Below the pieces are notes generated by a model. The model worked only from the letters and a program-made list of their open reading frames with translations, made no database searches and was not told the DNA's origin. The position numbers and the translations under genes are program-made. From contig JADGCS010000006.1 of assembly GCA_015228875.1 (NCBI GenBank), positions 1-64,000 of the forward strand: a stretch of DNA of 64,000 nt, given 5' to 3'. The DNA is from Deltaproteobacteria bacterium (GTDB lineage Bacteria > UBA10199 > JADGCS01). Shown here piece after piece: positions 8,113-17,155 of this stretch. Within the stretch, counting starts at the first letter, position 1, and the number at the start of each line of letters is the position of its first letter.

Positions 8113-8272
8113 TGTTTTCTGGCTGTGCCCATGAATATACAACCCAGGAGCGAGATTTATGGCAAGGTCTTCGAACATTTTATCTTTACAGAACTGAGTG
8201 CCTACAAATATGTCGCTCACCCGTTAAATTTTTAACCCTTGAAAAATATAACAGTATTGTTATACAATAAGC

Positions 8273-8590
8273 ATGAAGACATTGATACTGCCGCAGGCCG
8301 CCAAGGCTGTTGAAAAAGAACCCTTTGAATTAAAGCAAAGCGTCTTTGGAGTCTTGGAGAGACTCTCTGACGGTGAAGAAATCGGGATGCCGTTATGCAG
8401 ATCCCTTTCGACAATAATGAGGGGATTGTATGAATTGCGGTTTTCATATCAAGCCGGCGAATATAGAGTTTTTTATTACATCAAGGTTGGAGAAGCCATT
8501 TATGTGGTTCACGCGATGAAAAAGAAATCTCGAAAGATAGACACCAAAACGATCATGTTACTTAAAAACAGGATAAGGAGTCTGCCATGA
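8273..8590 (+). CDS. RelE/HigB-like (phage Gp49-type) toxin
   Basis: LSTIMRGLYELRFSYQAGEYRVFYYIKVGEAIYVVHAMKKKSRK pattern; followed by an XRE antitoxin. Confidence 0.85.
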   Translation: MKTLILPQAAKAVEKEPFELKQSVFGVLERLSDGEEIGMPLCRSLSTIMRGLYELRFSYQAGEYRVFYYIKVGEAIYVVHAMKKKSRKIDTKTIMLLKNRIRSLP

Positions 8591-8886
8591 AAAGAAAAAA
8601 TGCATTGTTAACCCTTGATCAGTTTGGTTCGGATATTGGCTTGTCAGAAATTGATAAAAAGATGATCAGGCAAAAAAACAAAATCATCACATTTCTAAAA
8701 AACCTTCGTCTAAAAAAGAATATTTCACAAAAACAGCTCGCCAAGAAACTCGGCACTGCACAACCGGCGATAGCCAGAATGGAGGCCGGTCATGTCGGTA
8801 GTGTGAGTTTTGATTTTCTTGTGCGTGTCGGTATTATGCTTGGGGTGACGATCACGATGGTGGGGGAGCGCATGAAGGCCGCTTAG
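8587..8886 (+). CDS. XRE-family antitoxin
   Basis: LRLKKNISQKQLAKKLGTAQPAIARMEAGHVGSVSFDFLVRVGIMLG HTH; overlaps the toxin stop by 4 nt. Confidence 0.88.
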   Translation: MKRKNALLTLDQFGSDIGLSEIDKKMIRQKNKIITFLKNLRLKKNISQKQLAKKLGTAQPAIARMEAGHVGSVSFDFLVRVGIMLGVTITMVGERMKAA

Positions 8887-8900
8887 ATTAAATGTCCATG

Positions 8901-9034
8901 GACTTTCAAAGTTGACAGAGCGCGGGCCATGTTCCGTACGGAACATGGCGGGTGCATTCCTCGAATAACGGAGGAACTCAATCGTGTCCCCCAAGGGGAT
9001 TTCCTTCGGGGCATAAAAGTCAAGTTACTAACTT
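8901..9034 (+). repeat. Type I repeat, copy c, with two nested palindromic insertions
   Basis: Type I sequence interrupted by CCATGTTCCGTACGGAACATGG (8927-8948) and CCCCAAGGGGATTTCCTTCGGGGCAT. Confidence 0.88.
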
Positions 9035-9035
9035 G

Positions 9036-9086
9036 TATTTCCGTCAATAAGCGGTACTTTGCTGGCAGGGTTTTGCAGAGAACGCC
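9036..9086 (+). repeat. 51 bp direct repeat S, copy 2, right of the second TA module
   Basis: TATTTCCGTCAATAAGCGGTACTTTGCTGGCAGGGTTTTGCAGAGAACGCC. Confidence 0.8.
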
Positions 9087-9170
9087 CTTAAGGGCCACGT
9101 GGCAGGTCTTGCTTATGAATTCACATGCTGCTTAAGGATGACAATCAGGAAAATTTATTCGGGACATAAT

Positions 9171-9317
9171 TTAGAGAACATTTTCCAAGACCAGAAATGT
9201 TTCGGTCTGTCCCAATCCCGGGATTTTTCTTAGGTGATTAAGCAACAAATGGTTGAGGTCGTTCATGTCCCTTAATCTGAATTTAAGCATAATGTCGTGT
9301 CGGCCTTCGCAAGCTCA
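9171..9317 (-). pseudogene. C-terminal remnant of an Lrp/AsnC-family regulator (ligand-binding domain)
   Basis: Reverse strand: stop, then ACEGRHDIMLKFRLRDMNDLNHLLLNHLRKIPGLGQTETFLVLENVL*, typical of Lrp/AsnC C-termini; no upstream HTH half. Confidence 0.65.
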
Positions 9318-9530
9318 TGCCTCAACCACCGGCTAATCGCTAAAAAAACCCTCCGGGTTTCACCAAGCCCCCCCAACCTCATGGACTCATCAAAATAACC
9401 TAAAATCACAGCCCCCATCTTCTGGTTTTTGGAAATATAAAAAAAATTTGCCTACGATGCCCTGGGCAACACCATCAGACCAGCAAGGTGGATCGCAGAT
9501 GATGCCCAGGTTGGCTTCTCGGCGGTAAAA

Positions 9531-10751
9531 TCACGGCTTAAATAGATAAATCAGCACCGCGATGACTGTGATGATCACGAAGGTTCCAAAAACGAGCAGG
9601 ATGGTTTCTGAGGCGGTGAGCTTTTTGCCCTTGTTCTTTTGGGGTGCTGGGGCAGGCGTGTCTTCGGTTTTTTGGGGTTCTTCTTTTTCGAGGTCCTGTT
9701 TTTTTTCTGCCGGGTCTTCTTTTTTATCTTTTTCTTTTGTTTGTTTTGTTGCGTTTTGATCTTTTGTTTCTGTGTTTGTGTTGTCTTTTGGTTTTTCTTC
9801 GGGGAGATTTTTATTTTTGGGTTCCTGTTTATTGTCCTCCGCTGACACTGTGGGGTCTTTCGCTTCGGGTTTTGTTTCTTTGTTTTCGGGGTCTGTTTGC
9901 GTCTTGTTTTTAAATTTGCTGAGGTCGAACGAGGCGGTGTCCTCGAATTTTTTCTCCTTGATTTTTTCTTCTTCGATCGTGCGGCTGATCACGCTGATGT
10001 CGAACTCCTGCGGGTTTTTAAAGATGGTCTTGATGGTGCCAAAGACAATCTCGTCCCCGTCTTTGATGGAGGCTTCTTCCACTTTTCGGCCGTTGACAAA
10101 TGTTCTGTTTTTGCTGCCAAGGTCCTTGATGACAAAGCTGCCCCATTTCATGGAGAGGACGGCATGTTTGCGGCTGATGACTGCCGAGTTGAGTGAGAGA
10201 TGACATTCGGGGTCGCGTCCAATGATCAGGTCTTCTGTGTTGTCTTCGAAGATGGCCTTTTTATCCTTGAATTCTTCGCTCACGACCGTGAGGCAGGGCT
10301 GTTTGTCCTGATCCAACGCACCCAGCACCTTTTTGATCATGCTGATCTCTACCATGTCGGGCTTGTCTTTGCTGACTTTGGTGTCTTCAGGGTCCGGTTT
10401 GACAATGGCTGGGGGTTTTTCCGGGGAGGGGGTGTCCGTTGGTTGATTTGAAAAACTAAACTTGAGTTCAAACTCTTCGATCCTGACTGTATCAGAAGTT
10501 TGAAAGGGGATTTTTTCGTTCTTTTGTATCTTTTGGTTATTGATGTTTGTCCCGTTGCCGCTGTTTAAGTCTTCCACTTCCAATACATCCTTGTCGACAG
10601 AAATTTTTGCGTGCCGGCGTGAAACAGACCCGGATGCAAGAACCACATCGCAATTCTGCTGACGGCCGATGAAAATGGTCTGCTGGGTGAGCTTGTAGGA
10701 TTTTTGTTCTTTGGTGTTGCGGTTTGTGACAAGGATTTCCAGCATAATCAA
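9531..10751 (-). CDS. Two-FHA-domain protein with charged low-complexity linker and C-terminal TM anchor
   Basis: FIGRQQNCDVVLASGSVSRRHAKI, LIIGRDPECHLSLNSAVISRKHAVL; C-terminal TM ETILLVFGTFVIITVIAVLIYLFKP. Confidence 0.85.
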   Translation of the reverse strand: MIMLEILVTNRNTKEQKSYKLTQQTIFIGRQQNCDVVLASGSVSRRHAKISVDKDVLEVEDLNSGNGTNINNQKIQKNEKIPFQTSDTVRIEEFELKFSFSNQPTDTPSPEKPPAIVKPDPEDTKVSKDKPDMVEISMIKKVLGALDQDKQPCLTVVSEEFKDKKAIFEDNTEDLIIGRDPECHLSLNSAVISRKHAVLSMKWGSFVIKDLGSKNRTFVNGRKVEEASIKDGDEIVFGTIKTIFKNPQEFDISVISRTIEEEKIKEKKFEDTASFDLSKFKNKTQTDPENKETKPEAKDPTVSAEDNKQEPKNKNLPEEKPKDNTNTETKDQNATKQTKEKDKKEDPAEKKQDLEKEEPQKTEDTPAPAPQKNKGKKLTASETILLVFGTFVIITVIAVLIYLFKP

Positions 10752-10763
10752 GACGGCCCTTTG

Positions 10764-12017
10764 TTAATGGCACCCCCCAAGTGATTTAATCAAGCCCTTT
10801 GCGGTCTCGACGTCTTCTTTATACTCGTCTGGTTTTCGTTTTACAAATTCGCAGTAAACATTTGCGGCCTCCGAGTTTTTTCCCGTCAATTGGTACATTT
10901 GACCGAGGACAAAATAGGCGCGGTAGAAGGTGGCATCGAGCGTGATGGTTTTTTTGTACCACTCTGCGGCACTGCTGAAATTTTTAAGCTGCTGGTAGTT
11001 GTAGCCGATATTAAATGTGGCCTCGGGGTAGTTGGGTTTGAGGGTCACCGCCGATTGATAGGCCCTGTTGGATTCTTGATAGGCCTCGTGCGATTGCGCG
11101 CTGCTGCCTTTTTCACTGAGCATGCTGGCGAGCTTGTAATAAGAGTATCCAATATTAAAATAGGCAAGTTCATTTGTGGGATCATCGATAATCACCTTGT
11201 TGAATTCATTGATGGCCATTGTGATGTTGTCATCCTTTAAATAATTGAGACCCATGTTAAGATGGGCGTGCGACGAATCGGGGTTGGCGACAATGGAATG
11301 GTTGAGGGCCTGCTGCGCCTTAAGCGTTTGTCCGGTCTTTGTATAAAGCTCTGCAAGGTTGTTCCATGCCTCTGCGAGGTTGGGGTCGATTTCGAGCGCC
11401 AGCTTGTAACGGATGATGGCCTTTTCGTATTCACCCAGCCTGTGATACGCCATACCAAGTTGCATGTGTGCGTAAGGGTGGTCGCTGTTGATCTGTGTGG
11501 CTTTAACAAAACACGCGGCGGCATCACTTAAGTGATCGAGGTTTTTGTCCTGCTTGTACAGATCCACATGGACAAGCCCTGCATTGTAATGCGCATCGGA
11601 GTATTTGTTGTTGTATTTTAAGGCCAGACCAAACTGTCTGAGCGCTTCTTTGTGATTTTTTAATTTAAGATAAACAATCCCAAGATGATTGTATGTTGAT
11701 GGAAATTTTTTATCGAGACTGATGGCCCTTTTGAGAACAACGATGGCATCGTCAAAGCGTCCCTTGTGCTTGTAGGCAAGACCAAGGTTGCTTAAGGCCT
11801 CGACATATTTTGGGTTGAGCTCTGTGGCGATTTTAAATTCAAAGATCGCCCTGTCGATGTCCCCCTGATAGAGGGCTGTGACCCCCTTGTTGTTGTGCTG
11901 CACGGCCCTGTCCGAGGGTTTCTCCGCCTTTTTTGCAGAGACAGCATGAGGGATCAGGCATAGGATTAAAAACAACAGGGTCAGCATGGCGGCGGTTTTG
12001 TTATTTATGGTGTGCAT
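10764..12017 (-). CDS. Exported TPR-repeat protein
   Basis: Multiple TPRs (AYFNIGYSYYKLA..); signal peptide after MHTINNK. The upstream MQKLMPKRVEKTFQGS in the ORF track is type II repeat. Confidence 0.85.
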   Translation of the reverse strand: MHTINNKTAAMLTLLFLILCLIPHAVSAKKAEKPSDRAVQHNNKGVTALYQGDIDRAIFEFKIATELNPKYVEALSNLGLAYKHKGRFDDAIVVLKRAISLDKKFPSTYNHLGIVYLKLKNHKEALRQFGLALKYNNKYSDAHYNAGLVHVDLYKQDKNLDHLSDAAACFVKATQINSDHPYAHMQLGMAYHRLGEYEKAIIRYKLALEIDPNLAEAWNNLAELYTKTGQTLKAQQALNHSIVANPDSSHAHLNMGLNYLKDDNITMAINEFNKVIIDDPTNELAYFNIGYSYYKLASMLSEKGSSAQSHEAYQESNRAYQSAVTLKPNYPEATFNIGYNYQQLKNFSSAAEWYKKTITLDATFYRAYFVLGQMYQLTGKNSEAANVYCEFVKRKPDEYKEDVETAKGLIKSLGGCH

Positions 12018-12107
12018 AGAACCTTGGAAGGTTTTTTCTACGCGTTTCGGCATCAATTTTTGCATGGTGTCCGCCCGCGTAGTGTCTTCCGCTTTATGCG
12101 GGTTATG
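12018..12107 (+). repeat. Type II repeat, copy 4
   Basis: AGAACCTTGGAAGGTTTTTTCTACGCG..CGCGTAGTGTCTTCCGCTTTATGCGGGTTATG; fills the gap between the flanking genes. Confidence 0.92.
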
Positions 12108-12110
12108 GAT

Positions 12111-13199
12111 TCAAAAACATATGGGGTTATTAATCATGATTTCACCATCTCTTTTTGCTGCTGTTGTTAAATAGAGATTTTGCAGCAGGCCATCTTCGGG
12201 GACAAGTTTTAAAGCCTCGTAAGCGAGAGTGCCGGTCATCTTGGTGTTGCCGGTCATCGAGGCGGTCTCTGCTTTCATGGCCAGTTTGTAGGACTCCAAA
12301 AAACGGCCTGCCGCCAGATATTTTATTGATGATCGCTTTGTGGCAGGACTCACCAAACCCATGGCCGCAGTGGCGCTTCTCCAGTTGATTGAAAAATCAT
12401 CCTTGTTGAGTTTGTTGATGAGCGCCATCATAAAATTGACACGGGCAAGATGGAGTGCTGCATTATCGTACCGTTGATAACTCTCTTTGAGGGCGTTTTC
12501 AAACCACAGCGAGGCCAGATCCAGCGCTGTGAGGTCGTACTGCATGGAGAACTCAAGCCCCTTGCCAAAGAGAACAAAGGCCTGCATGGAAGGTGAGGAG
12601 ATGTAGGTCTTGTTGATTGTGCTCGTGACACCGGCGCGTTTTAACGCGATGGCCAGATGGTTTTTGACAAGATCTATAAAAGCATCATCGGCATTGGCGT
12701 CAAGTTCTTCTGCAGGGGACAGCATCTGATCTTTTTTCGAGTCGTAAATATTGATGATGACCCTTATTGTGCCCCTGTAGGTTCGTTGATACGTTCCAAA
12801 GACAACGTAACTGGCAGATAGTTTTTGTGCCAGTTTTTGTGCGGTCTCTTTTTGCGCGAGAATCTGACCCGTCATGTTTTCGTTATTGATAAAATTAAAA
12901 CTCACAAAGGGGTGAATCATGTTGTCATGCGAGGCCGAGTATATGTCATACACAAGAAAGGGGATGCCGTAGAACAGCGCCCTGTCTGGTTGTCCCACCG
13001 CGTTGTCAAAAAAAGGGAGCACGGCAATGCTGTTTTTTTTGTCTTTTGTCTGGTGGGCAAGAAAATTTAAAAAATTGTTGTTCATCGTTGATAAATTGGG
13101 CGAAGGATGACATTGAGCTGTCGCTAAGGGTGTGGACAGAAGGTGCAGGAAAAAAAACAGGGCAGCCAACTTTAACAAAAAGATTTTTTTTCCACACAT
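12111..13199 (-). CDS. Exported hypothetical protein, possibly TolB-N/FlgO-like
   Basis: Signal peptide FLLKLAALFFFLHLLSTPLATA; IAVLPFFDNA and ASYVVFGTYQRTYRGTIRVIINIYDSK pattern. Confidence 0.55.
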   Translation of the reverse strand: MCGKKIFLLKLAALFFFLHLLSTPLATAQCHPSPNLSTMNNNFLNFLAHQTKDKKNSIAVLPFFDNAVGQPDRALFYGIPFLVYDIYSASHDNMIHPFVSFNFINNENMTGQILAQKETAQKLAQKLSASYVVFGTYQRTYRGTIRVIINIYDSKKDQMLSPAEELDANADDAFIDLVKNHLAIALKRAGVTSTINKTYISSPSMQAFVLFGKGLEFSMQYDLTALDLASLWFENALKESYQRYDNAALHLARVNFMMALINKLNKDDFSINWRSATAAMGLVSPATKRSSIKYLAAGRFLESYKLAMKAETASMTGNTKMTGTLAYEALKLVPEDGLLQNLYLTTAAKRDGEIMINNPICF

Positions 13200-13299
13200 G
13201 CCGTCAATTTAAGGCCAAAGACCGCGGCGGTCAATGATATTTTTTTGAAAATCTTTGTGATTTCTGGTAGTTAGTAGTGCCTTTGCTGTCCTGTCGGGT

Positions 13300-15645
13300 T
13301 TGTATAAACACATGAAAAATGATTTTCCAAAACTGGTGGTCCTTTCCGGCGGCACAGAAGCGGGGCAGGAAATCGTGCTTAAGGGCAGGGAGCGGGTCAG
13401 TATTGGTCGTTCAGATGATAACGACTTTATCCTTGCCGATACCTCTGTTTCCCGCAGGCATTCTGCCCTGATCTTTAAAGATAATGTATGGATGATCGGT
13501 GACGAAAGCTCGCGAAACGGAACCCTTCTTAACGATGAGTCTGTAGAAGTAGACCATCCTGTCCCTGTTGCAAACCTCGATGTGATCAGGATTGGCATGT
13601 ATGAGCTGAGGTTTGTCGAAAAAGAATCATCTCCTTCCGAGATCAGAGAAAAAACATCCTATAAAAAATTAACCCCCAAAGAGCAGGATGAGGTGGCGGC
13701 AATTGAAAACAAAGACGCAACAGAAGAACAGCAGCGGGAGGCCGCAGACAAAGCGGCAGAGGGTGCGACTGATTTGGAAGAATCCTCCGGGGCAGAGACC
13801 GACAAAGAAGAACTTATCGAGCTTGAGCGCAAGGGATACCCCCCCGAAAACCAGCGTCTCATGGCAAAAGGGCTTTTGATATTTTCTATCATCGCCGTCT
13901 TGTTCTGTGGTCTTGGGGTGGGGTTGTATTTTACTTATGGGCATTACGCAGAAAAAAAGGTCGATGATCAGGCACAAACAACCGATGTGCAAAAAAACAC
14001 CGGTGTTAAAGAGACTGTGTTCTTTGATATCCTGCGCGGGGCAAAGAGGTTTGTGATGGACAAACTGCGAGTGTTGCAGGGAAAAAAAAATCAGCAGGAT
14101 GTTAAAACCGGTGGTGTGACGGGGGCGGGCGATGGCACAAAAGGGGCAGGGGTTGCAGCGCTTCAAACAGGCGGTGATGCGGTCAAAGGGCAGACACAGA
14201 CGGGGCTAAAGGGTCAGACAGAAGATGGGGGCGATCAGGCCACGGACACGGTGACCCCGAATGACGATTTTACGGTCACTTCTTTGTCAACCGAAGACAA
14301 AGCAAAGATCGACTCGCAAAAGGCGCTTGATTTTTCTGTTTTTCTCGATGTCGAGACCACACCTCTTGCTGCCACTGTTTATTTTCAGGATGAAAGACTG
14401 GGGATGACACCCTTTAAAAGAAATGTATCTGTCAAACCAAACCAGATCTACCCCCTCTATGTCGATTTTGAACTGCGTGAGATCAACGATGTCTTTCGTA
14501 AAAAAATAGAATTCAAGGCCAGACCCGATACCGACGTTATCGAACTCAAACTCGACGCCGAGATTGGGGTGTTGAGGATTCTCAAACTTCCCCGCCGTGT
14601 CGATTTTTATCTCGAGGGGTTTTACGATTACGATAAATTTAAGGCAAACCCCGTCAAGATCAGTGATATTGTTTACGGCAGGCCGGTGTATCTGCCTTAC
14701 GGGACATACACGGTTGAGTTGCGGGAAAAAACAACCATCGCCGGATCAGAAAATCTGATCACCCAGATTCGTTTTCAGAGGGAGTATACCATCAACAAAG
14801 AGAACAGGACTCTTAATTTCTCTGTCTCTGACCGTGACCTGCAGTTTTTTCCGGCAGTCATCAACTCTTCACCGGAAAACGCAGAGGTCTATTTCGGCAC
14901 CGAAAAAATAGGCACGACACCGTATACAGGAAATCTGGCCCTTGGAAAGAACCAGATCAAAATTGTCAAAGAGGGTTTTTTTCCTGCCGTGATCGACGTC
15001 GACATGCGGATGCATTCTGTTTACGATGTCAATGTGACATTAAAAACCTCAAAAATGGGCGAGTTGGTCAACAAGGCAAAGGAGTACCTGCGCTACGAAC
15101 AGACAAACAACGCGGTGGTCACACTTGTCGATGCCCTCAAATACGGCGGTTCGGCAAAAGAAAAGGCCGAGGTTTATTATTTGTTGGGAGAGACGTATCT
15201 TGGACTCAAAGAATACAATCAGGCACTGCCCTATTTTGAAAAGGCAAAAGGGCACGAGGACTTTAAACACCTTGCCACATTGGGGATGGCAAGGGCCTAC
15301 AATGCAGTGGGTCAGCAGGCTTATGCCCTCAAGACCGTTGTAGAGGTCCTTGTCACCATGAATCAAAATACCACAGCGAGGGTGAGGTCGGAGGCAGATT
15401 CTGTATTCAAACTTGTCTCGCCGGTTAAATCGGTGATGTATCTTTATACCGATCCCCCCGGCGCTGCAGTTTACATCAACGAAAAAAAAATAGATCAAGA
15501 CACCCCGCTTTTTTTGTCGGATCTTGGTCTGGGTAATTACAGGCTTCAGTTTGAAAGGCCTGGGTACAAAACCTATAAAACAAAACAAAACTTAAAGATC
15601 GGCGAGTTTGTGTTGGTCAAGGTTAGGATGGAAAAAGAAGACTAG
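13300..15645 (+). CDS. FHA-TM-PEGA-TPR multidomain protein
   Basis: N-terminal FHA (VSIGRSDDNDFILADTSVSRRHSALI), TM LLIFSIIAVLFCGLGVGLYFTYG, PEGA-like segments (AEVYFGTEKIGTTPYTGNL; PPGAAVYINEKKI), TPR segment. Confidence 0.82.
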   Translation: MYKHMKNDFPKLVVLSGGTEAGQEIVLKGRERVSIGRSDDNDFILADTSVSRRHSALIFKDNVWMIGDESSRNGTLLNDESVEVDHPVPVANLDVIRIGMYELRFVEKESSPSEIREKTSYKKLTPKEQDEVAAIENKDATEEQQREAADKAAEGATDLEESSGAETDKEELIELERKGYPPENQRLMAKGLLIFSIIAVLFCGLGVGLYFTYGHYAEKKVDDQAQTTDVQKNTGVKETVFFDILRGAKRFVMDKLRVLQGKKNQQDVKTGGVTGAGDGTKGAGVAALQTGGDAVKGQTQTGLKGQTEDGGDQATDTVTPNDDFTVTSLSTEDKAKIDSQKALDFSVFLDVETTPLAATVYFQDERLGMTPFKRNVSVKPNQIYPLYVDFELREINDVFRKKIEFKARPDTDVIELKLDAEIGVLRILKLPRRVDFYLEGFYDYDKFKANPVKISDIVYGRPVYLPYGTYTVELREKTTIAGSENLITQIRFQREYTINKENRTLNFSVSDRDLQFFPAVINSSPENAEVYFGTEKIGTTPYTGNLALGKNQIKIVKEGFFPAVIDVDMRMHSVYDVNVTLKTSKMGELVNKAKEYLRYEQTNNAVVTLVDALKYGGSAKEKAEVYYLLGETYLGLKEYNQALPYFEKAKGHEDFKHLATLGMARAYNAVGQQAYALKTVVEVLVTMNQNTTARVRSEADSVFKLVSPVKSVMYLYTDPPGAAVYINEKKIDQDTPLFLSDLGLGNYRLQFERPGYKTYKTKQNLKIGEFVLVKVRMEKED

Positions 15646-16386
15646 ATGAATATTCTTGTCACAAATGATGATGGTTTCATGGCGCGGGGGATTAAACAGC
15701 TGGCGGGGGCTTTAAAAGAAGTCAGCGGTTGCAGGGTGGTGGTTGTGGCCCCGGAAACGGAGATGTCTACAACATCGCACTCCCTGACACTTAACAGACC
15801 CCTGCGCTGTGTCAAAAAAGGCCCCCATGTTTACGCTGTAAACGGCACGCCCGTTGATTGCGTCTATATGGCAGTGGCCGCTGTTTTTAAAGGCAACCCG
15901 GATCTCATTTTTTCGGGGATCAATCATGGAGCCAATCTCGGTGATGACATCCATTATTCGGGTACGGTGGCCGCAGCTATTGAGGGCGGGATCCGGGGTA
16001 TTCCATCGGTCGCTGTTTCGCAGTTTGTTGTCAAAAAATTCAATGGACAAATGGCCGCAGCGTTTGCAAAAAGGCTTTTAATTTTTTTTAAAAAACACGG
16101 TCTGCCCCAGGGCTTGGTGCTTAATGTCAATGTGCCCGAGTCTGCCAAGTCTTTTGATTATGAGATCACAAAAATGGGCAAGCGGGACTACGGCGATCCT
16201 GTGGTCAACAAAACAGATCCCAGAGGACGGCCTTATTACTGGGTGGGTGGCAGTCAGTACAAATTTTTTGATATCAAGGGTTCGGACTGCAACGCCGTCG
16301 TGGCTGGCAAGATCTCTCTCACGCCCTTAAATATTAACATGACCTGCCATGTGGGATCGAAAGCCATGAAGCACTGGCGGGTGTAA
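15646..16386 (+). CDS. surE: 5'/3'-nucleotidase SurE
   Basis: MNILVTNDDGFMARGIKQL, VVAPETEMS, FSGINHGANLGDDIHYSGTVAAA. Confidence 0.95.
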   Translation: MNILVTNDDGFMARGIKQLAGALKEVSGCRVVVVAPETEMSTTSHSLTLNRPLRCVKKGPHVYAVNGTPVDCVYMAVAAVFKGNPDLIFSGINHGANLGDDIHYSGTVAAAIEGGIRGIPSVAVSQFVVKKFNGQMAAAFAKRLLIFFKKHGLPQGLVLNVNVPESAKSFDYEITKMGKRDYGDPVVNKTDPRGRPYYWVGGSQYKFFDIKGSDCNAVVAGKISLTPLNINMTCHVGSKAMKHWRV

Positions 16387-16447
16387 AACCAAACAATCAT
16401 AAAAGATACCGCGCCATACGATCTGCTGAAAATAGTGGATAATATTC

Positions 16448-17140
16448 TTGATGTTGATTAATGCAAATAAAATGACACCTGTTTTTGATGACAACGACAC
16501 ATACGCTGTTGCCCGCAAGAGGATGATCAGCGAACAGATCATCTCGCGTCATATTTCAGACAAGCGCGTGATCGACATCATGAGCAGGGTGCCGCGTCAC
16601 GAGTTTGTTGACGATGCACTTAAGGATCAGGCATATACGGACGGCCCCCTCAGTATTGGAGAGGGGCAGACGATCTCGCAGCCCTTTATTGTGGCCCTGA
16701 TGACAGAGACCCTGCTCCTGTCAGGTGCAGAAAAGGTCCTCGAAATCGGCACAGGCTGCGGCTATCAGACCCTGATTCTTGCCATGGCTGCAAGGCAGGT
16801 CTACACGATAGAGCGCATCAAATCGTTGGGACTCAAGGCAAGAACCAGGTTTAAAAAATTTGGTCTAAAAAATATTGTCATGCGGATAGGAGACGGTTCG
16901 CTTGGCTGGGCGGAGGCTGCGCCTTTTGACCGCATCCTCATTGCCTGTGCGGCGCCGCAGGTGCCCGATATTTTTGTCAAGCAACTTTCGGAAGGAGGGA
17001 TCATGGTGATCCCGGTCTCGACAGGTTCGGGCCACCAGGACTTACTCAGGATTACCCGAAAAAATAATTCTGTTTTTACCGAAAATCTTGGTGCCTGTCA
17101 TTTTGTCAAACTGGTTGGTCGGCACGGGTATCAGGCATAA
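16448..17140 (+). CDS. pcm: Protein-L-isoaspartate O-methyltransferase
   Basis: EGQTISQPFIVALMTETL, KVLEIGTGCGYQTLILA. Confidence 0.93.
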   Translation: MMLINANKMTPVFDDNDTYAVARKRMISEQIISRHISDKRVIDIMSRVPRHEFVDDALKDQAYTDGPLSIGEGQTISQPFIVALMTETLLLSGAEKVLEIGTGCGYQTLILAMAARQVYTIERIKSLGLKARTRFKKFGLKNIVMRIGDGSLGWAEAAPFDRILIACAAPQVPDIFVKQLSEGGIMVIPVSTGSGHQDLLRITRKNNSVFTENLGACHFVKLVGRHGYQA

Positions 17141-17155
17141 AGGCTGCATTTTTCT

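Noticed and set aside
7954-8220. 88 aa minus-strand ORF left of the second TA module
   Set aside because: Overlaps the S repeat and no domain is recognised; could be a gene fragment but I cannot support a product.
9562-10451. Cys/Phe-rich plus-strand ORFs (e.g. 9644-9913, 9772-10203)
   Set aside because: Antisense of the low-complexity FHA linker; composition artefact.
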